From a virus, in the IMG/VR virus record IMGVR_UViG_3300035698_021104, positions 1 through 46,232 of that record: a stretch of DNA of 46,232 nt. One strand, 5' to 3'. The position numbers and the translations under genes were made by a program. Below are positions 41,393 through 46,232 of the stretch, piece by piece (position 1 is the stretch's first letter; the number at the start of each line of letters is the position of its first letter). The notes below the pieces were generated by a model that was not told the origin of the DNA, did not search any database, and saw only the letters and a list, made by a program, of their open reading frames with translations.

Positions 41393-44312
41393 CGATTTCG
41401 AACTGTCCACGAGCGATCACATCCCGGAACCGGGCCCGGGTATCGTTGCTGCGTGGGAAGCCAGCGGTATTGAGAAGCTCGAAGACTTCCTGAAGTTGGC
41501 TATGCTTGTGCCCACACCGATAGAGGTACCATACAAGCGAAAGACGGCTGGTACGCTGGTGGAGGGCACACACACTGTGACATTCTTGCCCGGCCATGTT
41601 GTGGGAAACCCGAACAAAGACCTACTGTACGGACCCATGAAATCTGACATCATGGTCATCGGTAAGAACCCCGGAACTGAAGAGACGGAAAGCAATAGGC
41701 TGTGGGTCGGCCCGGCTGGTAAGTATGCCACGGAAGTCTTCGCCGAGTATGGCCTCAACTTCCAGGAGACTTACGGCACGAACGTCGTAAGGTTTTATCC
41801 TCCGATAGGCGGTAGGTTGTTGTCGCCTTGGATCGCTGAGTCTCGGTATTTCCTACTGCAGGAGATCGAGCTCGTTGAGCCTAAGTTCTTGCTTTTATTC
41901 GGCGCCGACGCTCTCAAAGCACTGTTCGGTAAGGGCGCAGCGTTAGCTAAAAGCCGCGGCACTGTGTTGGACTACAGAGGAATACCTACTGTCGTGACTA
42001 ACAACCCATCACACATTGTTCGTAACCCTGAGTTAGGGTCAGCTTTCCGTGAAGATGTCGCCAGGTTTGCTCGGCTAGTTCGTGGTGAGTCTACCGAGAA
42101 TCACGAAGGGTGTTCATACCCGGTCATCAAGACGGCTGAAGAGTTCGATGCAATCATGCCATACTTGATGAAGCATACAGCGTTCGCTGTTGACTGTGAG
42201 TGGGAAGGTGAAAGCTCGCGCCGTCCTGGTTCACACTTGCTGACCGTGCAGATTAGCTGCAAGGCGCGGGAGGCTTTTGTCATTGTGTTGCGATCGGACG
42301 TATCTAAGACAGAGTTCCAGCCTAACATAAGTGCCGCGATCCAGCGACTACGGAAGGTATTACATCGTGATGGCGTTGAGCTGTATGGTCACAACTTCCG
42401 TGCTGACATGGCTTGGCTCTCAGATCTAGGCATCCCGTTAGACAAGCAGTTCGTGAAGTGGGGGTTTGATACCATCCTAGCAACACACCTATTGTCCGAA
42501 CAAGATGGCCCGTCGCTCAATGACTGCGCCTTACGGATGACGGACATGGGTCGATACGACTTCGAGCTGCAGAAGATGTTGGCCGCTGGGTACAGACACT
42601 CCACGGTACCGGATGAGGTATTGTGGCCCTATGCCGCGAAGGATGCGGATGCTACGTTCAGGATTGCTAAGACGCTCAGAAAGAGGCTGTGGGATCAACA
42701 CGTTCAGGAGTGCCGGTATCAGGGCTTATTGCCGATCGAGGAGTACCGACCACCTGGCGACAAGTGGGTAGGCACGCTGTGGAATCTGTACTACCATGTC
42801 GTGCTGCCGGCGACGTGCGGCATCTTCGAGATGGAATCTACCGGCTTGCCTGTCGACTGGAAGCAATTGGAAGAGATGATCGACATTTTCGATATCAGGG
42901 CTAACGAGATCCACGAAGAGTTGCGTAACCTGCTTCAATTACCTACGTTCAACATCAGGAGTTTCCCTGCTGTGTCAGAGCTACTGTTCGGCTCGCCCGA
43001 CAAGGAGGACGGACTTGGCAGCAGGTGCTTAGGGCTCACTCCTATCAAGACAACAGGTAGGCGCGGCGTCCAATGGCCCGAGGTTGTTGAGCGCGAGGAG
43101 GCGTTTTGGGACCAAGGCCGCGGGTGGGTGAGCTCGAAGTATTCTCCATCTACAGACCAAGAATCGCTCGGAATGCTGTGCGAGGAATTCCCAGACATAA
43201 GGGAACTGAAACTCGTAAAGGACTTCCGTGTTGCCGACCAAGTTCGTAAGAACTTCTTGTGTGTCGGCAGCGAGGATGAGGATACCGGGGAGATCACATA
43301 TGAGAAAGGGTTAGCTGGGGTCATTGATCCTGATGGAAGAATCCGGACACACCTATCACAGCTTGCTGAGACTGGACGATGGAAGTCGTTCAGACCTAAC
43401 CTGCAGAACTTACCGAAGGGTAAGGAAGGAACCATAGCTGCGCTCTTCCCGCCAGATGTAGAGGTACCTACTATGCGGAGCGCGTTTGTAGCTTCGCCTG
43501 GGTGTTTCCTTGTGGAGGCTGACTTCGTATCGGCTGAGTTGTTTACTCTAGCTTATGCAGCTGGTGATCAGGTCATGATATCAGACCTGGAAACCAGGGA
43601 CGACAAAGGTGATCTCGTCAGCTTACATACCGTCCAAGCAATCAACATGTTTCGTTTGGATATGACGGTGGCTGAGTTTGAGGAAGAACGTAAGAAGCCA
43701 ACACCTGAAGGTAGACGCCTGGATGGGATGCGAGTCAGCGGAAAGGCTGTGAACTTCGGCATTCCTTACCAAAGAGGAGCTAAAGCAATAGCTAGGCAGG
43801 TGCGACGTGAAGGTGTTGTTTGTACTACCGGTGACTCCCAGGGTTGGATTGATGCGTTTTACAACAGGAATGTGAAGACAGGTTTGTTCATCAACAATTG
43901 CAAGACTTCAGTTATTGATCCCGGCTATGTACAGACGGAGTTCGGTCGGAAGCGCAGGTTTGATGCTTCTTCGATTGACTCAGTTCTAGCTGGGCAACAA
44001 CGCGAGGCATGTAACTTCCCTATCCAATCTACAGTTGCAGACGCGTTATCCTTGGCTGTTGTTCATCTGCAGCGGGAACGAGATAAGAGAGGTATGCGTT
44101 CTCGCATAGCATTAGCGATTCACGATGCTGTGTTGTTAGAGGTACCTTACGAGGAGTTGGACGAGGCATTGAGGCTACTGCAGCTTTGCATGTGCGAGCT
44201 GACCTTTGTGCCCAATATTGGTCTGCATTACTACATCGACGTGGAAGTTTACGAGCGATGGGGAGTAAAGGCCGATAAGAAACTTGTGCAGAAATGGAGA
44301 AAAGCCGAATGA
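41352..44312 (+). CDS. Fused uracil-DNA glycosylase and family A DNA polymerase
   Basis: A 986-aa protein with SD GAGGAG before ATG 41352. Residues about 85-245 match family 4/5 UDG: VIGKNPGTEETESNRLWVG (102-120) and TNNPSHIVRNP (216-226). Exonuclease: ExoI D281-x-E283, ExoII HNFRAD (347-352), ExoIII Y427-x3-D431. Polymerase: motif A D724 (ADFVSAEL), motif B K798...NFGIPY, motif C HDA 924-926 where HDE is canonical. Main phage replicase. A UDG-like N-terminal domain on a phage Pol I is known (for example SPO1). UDG activity here is not shown. Confidence 0.85.
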   Translation: MSGWTPVKFSSIADDFELSTSDHIPEPGPGIVAAWEASGIEKLEDFLKLAMLVPTPIEVPYKRKTAGTLVEGTHTVTFLPGHVVGNPNKDLLYGPMKSDIMVIGKNPGTEETESNRLWVGPAGKYATEVFAEYGLNFQETYGTNVVRFYPPIGGRLLSPWIAESRYFLLQEIELVEPKFLLLFGADALKALFGKGAALAKSRGTVLDYRGIPTVVTNNPSHIVRNPELGSAFREDVARFARLVRGESTENHEGCSYPVIKTAEEFDAIMPYLMKHTAFAVDCEWEGESSRRPGSHLLTVQISCKAREAFVIVLRSDVSKTEFQPNISAAIQRLRKVLHRDGVELYGHNFRADMAWLSDLGIPLDKQFVKWGFDTILATHLLSEQDGPSLNDCALRMTDMGRYDFELQKMLAAGYRHSTVPDEVLWPYAAKDADATFRIAKTLRKRLWDQHVQECRYQGLLPIEEYRPPGDKWVGTLWNLYYHVVLPATCGIFEMESTGLPVDWKQLEEMIDIFDIRANEIHEELRNLLQLPTFNIRSFPAVSELLFGSPDKEDGLGSRCLGLTPIKTTGRRGVQWPEVVEREEAFWDQGRGWVSSKYSPSTDQESLGMLCEEFPDIRELKLVKDFRVADQVRKNFLCVGSEDEDTGEITYEKGLAGVIDPDGRIRTHLSQLAETGRWKSFRPNLQNLPKGKEGTIAALFPPDVEVPTMRSAFVASPGCFLVEADFVSAELFTLAYAAGDQVMISDLETRDDKGDLVSLHTVQAINMFRLDMTVAEFEEERKKPTPEGRRLDGMRVSGKAVNFGIPYQRGAKAIARQVRREGVVCTTGDSQGWIDAFYNRNVKTGLFINNCKTSVIDPGYVQTEFGRKRRFDASSIDSVLAGQQREACNFPIQSTVADALSLAVVHLQRERDKRGMRSRIALAIHDAVLLEVPYEELDEALRLLQLCMCELTFVPNIGLHYYIDVEVYERWGVKADKKLVQKWRKAE

Positions 44313-45811
44313 GTGCGTACGACACTTATGACGAAGAACAGCTGTATGCAGAACTGCCGGATCAGAGTGGCGCTGATACTCGGACATTCGGCAACTATCT
44401 GTGGAAGGACGGCGTCCAACCACAGGGCCGAGATGTTCGCTTTACGAATAACGATGAACCGAACATCATTCGTTTGGTTGGTCCTCCTGATGGGGCTGGC
44501 GGTATCAAGTCTATGCGCTTTTTCAGCCGTCGCGCTCGCCCTGGTGACTTTTCATTGAAGAACTGGCTGTTGCGCGTAGCCCGAGTGCCCCTCTGTGCAT
44601 TCGCTGGTCCGAAGACTGGCGATAAGACTGTCGATGCATGTCGTATTACCTGGGTCGCTGACTGGTCCCGCGAAGCTAAGGCGGCAGCCAGAGAGAGCAA
44701 CACCACCTTGCCGCCGCACTTCCACCAAGAGATCCGGGCTCATTCTCGTACCGTCATTGACAGGCATCCGGATTGGAAGAAGTATGTCCCGTACAAGGGC
44801 AAGACTGACTACCAGATGACCGCCCTTCGTTCGCCGGTCAACTCGTACATCCTTTGCGGTTACTTGTTCCAGCATCCGGATGTGGAGTGCAGCAGAGCGA
44901 AGCCGACCAAGGCTGTTCTGATTTGTGGAGCAACGACTATCAACCAAGGGCTCCACAAGTTGGTCTTGGAAGAGAACGCCGGGTACGTCACGTCAGCGGA
45001 CATGGACTACGATACGATCGTCAGCAAGCAAGAGCAGTTGCGGCGTTTTACTAATCCAGATCCGTTTGACGTGGAAGACGGCCGAGATGTCGTCATCGGT
45101 TTCCACAAGGTTAAGAAGGCCGCGCAAGGTGCTGACTCGGGCGGGCAAGCTGGCGGGCTTCGAGACTTCAATCACTACACGGTTGAGTTTGGAGATCAGC
45201 CGACACCGTGCCCGACTGATGTTCAAGCGGCAGCATACACTCCTGTGTTGGAGTACCTTTGGTATCCGACGCCGGAAGAGATCCGTGATGCCGCGATCGA
45301 GCGTGCTGGCTGTAACCCTGACTATCAGGAATTCCTGTGGAGCTGCATCCAGCTCTCCAGGCTCCGCTATCCTGGCTTGATCCAGGGCCTGCAGTTCGAC
45401 GGTGGTGCGCCCAACCAGCAGCCACAGCAGCCACAGCAGCCCGCTCAGGCTGCTCCTGTGACCCCGCAGGTCTCCCAGGTGCCCCCACCCGCTCAGACGG
45501 CCCCAGCGGCGACTACAGCACAAGCAGCTCCAGCTCCGGCTGGTTCGGTCAACTGGGGTGCGGCTAGTGGTGGTGGTGGTGGTAGTTCAGCTCCACCTGC
45601 AGACGACGAACCGAAGCCGGCCACTGGACAAGGTCTGGGTGTTGCTATCCCTGATCCTGATAGCGGTTTTGACGACGACTTCCCGCCCATGCCACCAGCA
45701 GGAGGAGGCGCGGCAGCGGTGGCACCACCTACGGGTCCGGCTGTTGGCGCTGATGGTGCCAACGATGTGTTAGCCAGAGCTAGGGCTATGCAAAGCCAGA
45801 TCCCCAAGTAG
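44309..45811 (+). CDS. Probable single-stranded DNA-binding protein
   Basis: A 500-aa protein overlapping the polymerase stop by ATGA. Residues 1-370 appear folded with a basic, aromatic-rich core (VPYKGKTDYQMTALRSP, NPDPFDVEDGRDVVIGF). Residues about 370-500 are a Gln/Pro/Ala/Gly linker containing DSGFDDDFPPMPP, like the acidic tip used by SSB proteins to bind partners, although it is not at the very C-terminus. Position between polymerase and RecA supports an SSB role. No zinc site is clear. Inference rather than firm assignment. Confidence 0.6.
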   Translation: MSAYDTYDEEQLYAELPDQSGADTRTFGNYLWKDGVQPQGRDVRFTNNDEPNIIRLVGPPDGAGGIKSMRFFSRRARPGDFSLKNWLLRVARVPLCAFAGPKTGDKTVDACRITWVADWSREAKAAARESNTTLPPHFHQEIRAHSRTVIDRHPDWKKYVPYKGKTDYQMTALRSPVNSYILCGYLFQHPDVECSRAKPTKAVLICGATTINQGLHKLVLEENAGYVTSADMDYDTIVSKQEQLRRFTNPDPFDVEDGRDVVIGFHKVKKAAQGADSGGQAGGLRDFNHYTVEFGDQPTPCPTDVQAAAYTPVLEYLWYPTPEEIRDAAIERAGCNPDYQEFLWSCIQLSRLRYPGLIQGLQFDGGAPNQQPQQPQQPAQAAPVTPQVSQVPPPAQTAPAATTAQAAPAPAGSVNWGAASGGGGGSSAPPADDEPKPATGQGLGVAIPDPDSGFDDDFPPMPPAGGGAAAVAPPTGPAVGADGANDVLARARAMQSQIPK

Positions 45812-45826
45812 TCCGACACCAGTGAT

Positions 45827-45855
45827 GGGGCGTGGATGATGTTTGTCCGCGCCCC
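45827..45855 (+). terminator. Hairpin between SSB-like and recA-like genes
   Basis: A 10-bp GC-rich stem (45827-45836 with 45846-45855, one G-U pair), 9-nt loop. Weak T run after it; may be a partial terminator. Confidence 0.5.
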
Positions 45856-45878
45856 GTTACTATTCAGGAGTACGATCT

Positions 45879-46232
45879 ATGGTCAAAAAGGCAGCTAAGC
45901 GTAAGACTGGTGTCCCTAACAAGGTCGTGCGGAAGAACGAGCGAGTAGATTTAGGACAGCCGACCGTTAACCGAATGAAGGATGCTATTGCAGCAGCTAA
46001 GACGAAGTATGGATCGCACATCAAGCAGCATGCGGAACTCGATGGTATCGTCCGGGTGGTGGAGACATTCCCGTATGCGTTGCGCTATCTGTTCGACGCT
46101 AACGGAGTCATCCTCGGGGCGGCATACTTCCTCGAGGGCGAACCAGCTTCAGGCAAATCGCAGTTTGGCTACGAGTTGGGCAAGCTGTTTATGCAAGAAG
46201 GCGGGGCGTTCATCCTCATAGACACCGAGAGC
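45879..46232 (+). CDS. RecA/UvsX-like recombinase (3' partial)
   Basis: 118 codons are present before the window ends. ATG 45879 has SD AGGAG. Lys/Arg-rich N-terminus (MVKKAAKRKTGVPNKVVRK), then a RecA core with Walker A FLEGEPASGKSQ and the following FILIDTES. Strand exchange and recombination-dependent replication role. Truncated by the window end. Confidence 0.75.
   Translation, partial: MVKKAAKRKTGVPNKVVRKNERVDLGQPTVNRMKDAIAAAKTKYGSHIKQHAELDGIVRVVETFPYALRYLFDANGVILGAAYFLEGEPASGKSQFGYELGKLFMQEGGAFILIDTES

Noticed and set aside
1-46232. CRISPR array, integrase or insertion sequence
   Set aside because: No regularly spaced direct repeats, recombinase motif or terminal inverted repeats with a transposase were found on reading both strands.

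Overview
The window is part of the genome of a tailed double-stranded DNA bacteriophage (Caudoviricetes), most likely virulent and large. The evidence is a GpA-like terminase large subunit, a run of tail or receptor-binding proteins, and a nearly complete phage replication set (two primase-like proteins, DnaB-type helicase, family A polymerase with a fused uracil-DNA-glycosylase domain, likely SSB, RecA/UvsX-like protein, SbcCD-like nuclease, SF2 helicase, RNase H-like protein). No integrase, excisionase, tRNA or CRISPR array was seen. Shine-Dalgarno sites (AGGAGG type), sigma70-like promoters and one lipoprotein signal show a bacterial host, which cannot be named. Ser/Glu-rich linkers and Cys-rich virion proteins recall planctomycete-type proteins, but this is only a hint.

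Layout. 1-10540 (+): tail/adhesin module. It holds three tail proteins with a shared SINGV-like motif, an 839-aa protein of about 13 Cys-containing repeats of about 49 aa, a two-domain glycosyltransferase, small unknown virion proteins, a tail-fibre-like protein, a 31-aa membrane peptide and a polyglycine adhesin-like protein, ending at a strong hairpin. 10729-13359 (-): a large primase/helicase-like protein with degenerate catalytic motifs. 13358-15139 (+): two unknown proteins; the first shares a CATG start palindrome with the divergent minus gene and has a promoter inside it. 15021-15781 (-): two small unknown genes. 15897-19879 (+): unknown protein, radical-SAM-like protein, GHKL ATPase, small protein. 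19869-21677 (-): terminase large subunit. From about 21.8 kb to the right end everything is on +: small membrane and acidic proteins, a MoxR/VWA chaperone-like pair, RNase H-like protein, a structured intergenic leader, two members of a three-paralogue family, sbcD - lipoprotein - sbcC, a terminator and promoter, then SF2 helicase, DnaB-like helicase, primase, UDG-PolA, SSB and RecA.

How it fits together. The right 15 kb is a replication/recombination operon with tightly overlapping genes. The left 10 kb builds the host-contact end of the virion. The middle mixes packaging with accessory genes of unknown role. Sigma70-like promoters (TTGACY, 16-17 bp spacer, TAGAAT-like) mark several transcription boundaries. 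A 27-bp dyad element occurs twice, in the same orientation upstream of two of these promoters.

The best candidates for undescribed biology are: the structured leader at 30.6-30.9 kb; the 27-bp element; the YxxEFxPxD paralogue family; the MoxR/VWA pair and the GHKL ATPase, both carrying decayed zinc-protease motifs; the antisense primase-helicase relic; and the 49-residue repeat protein next to a phage-encoded double glycosyltransferase.
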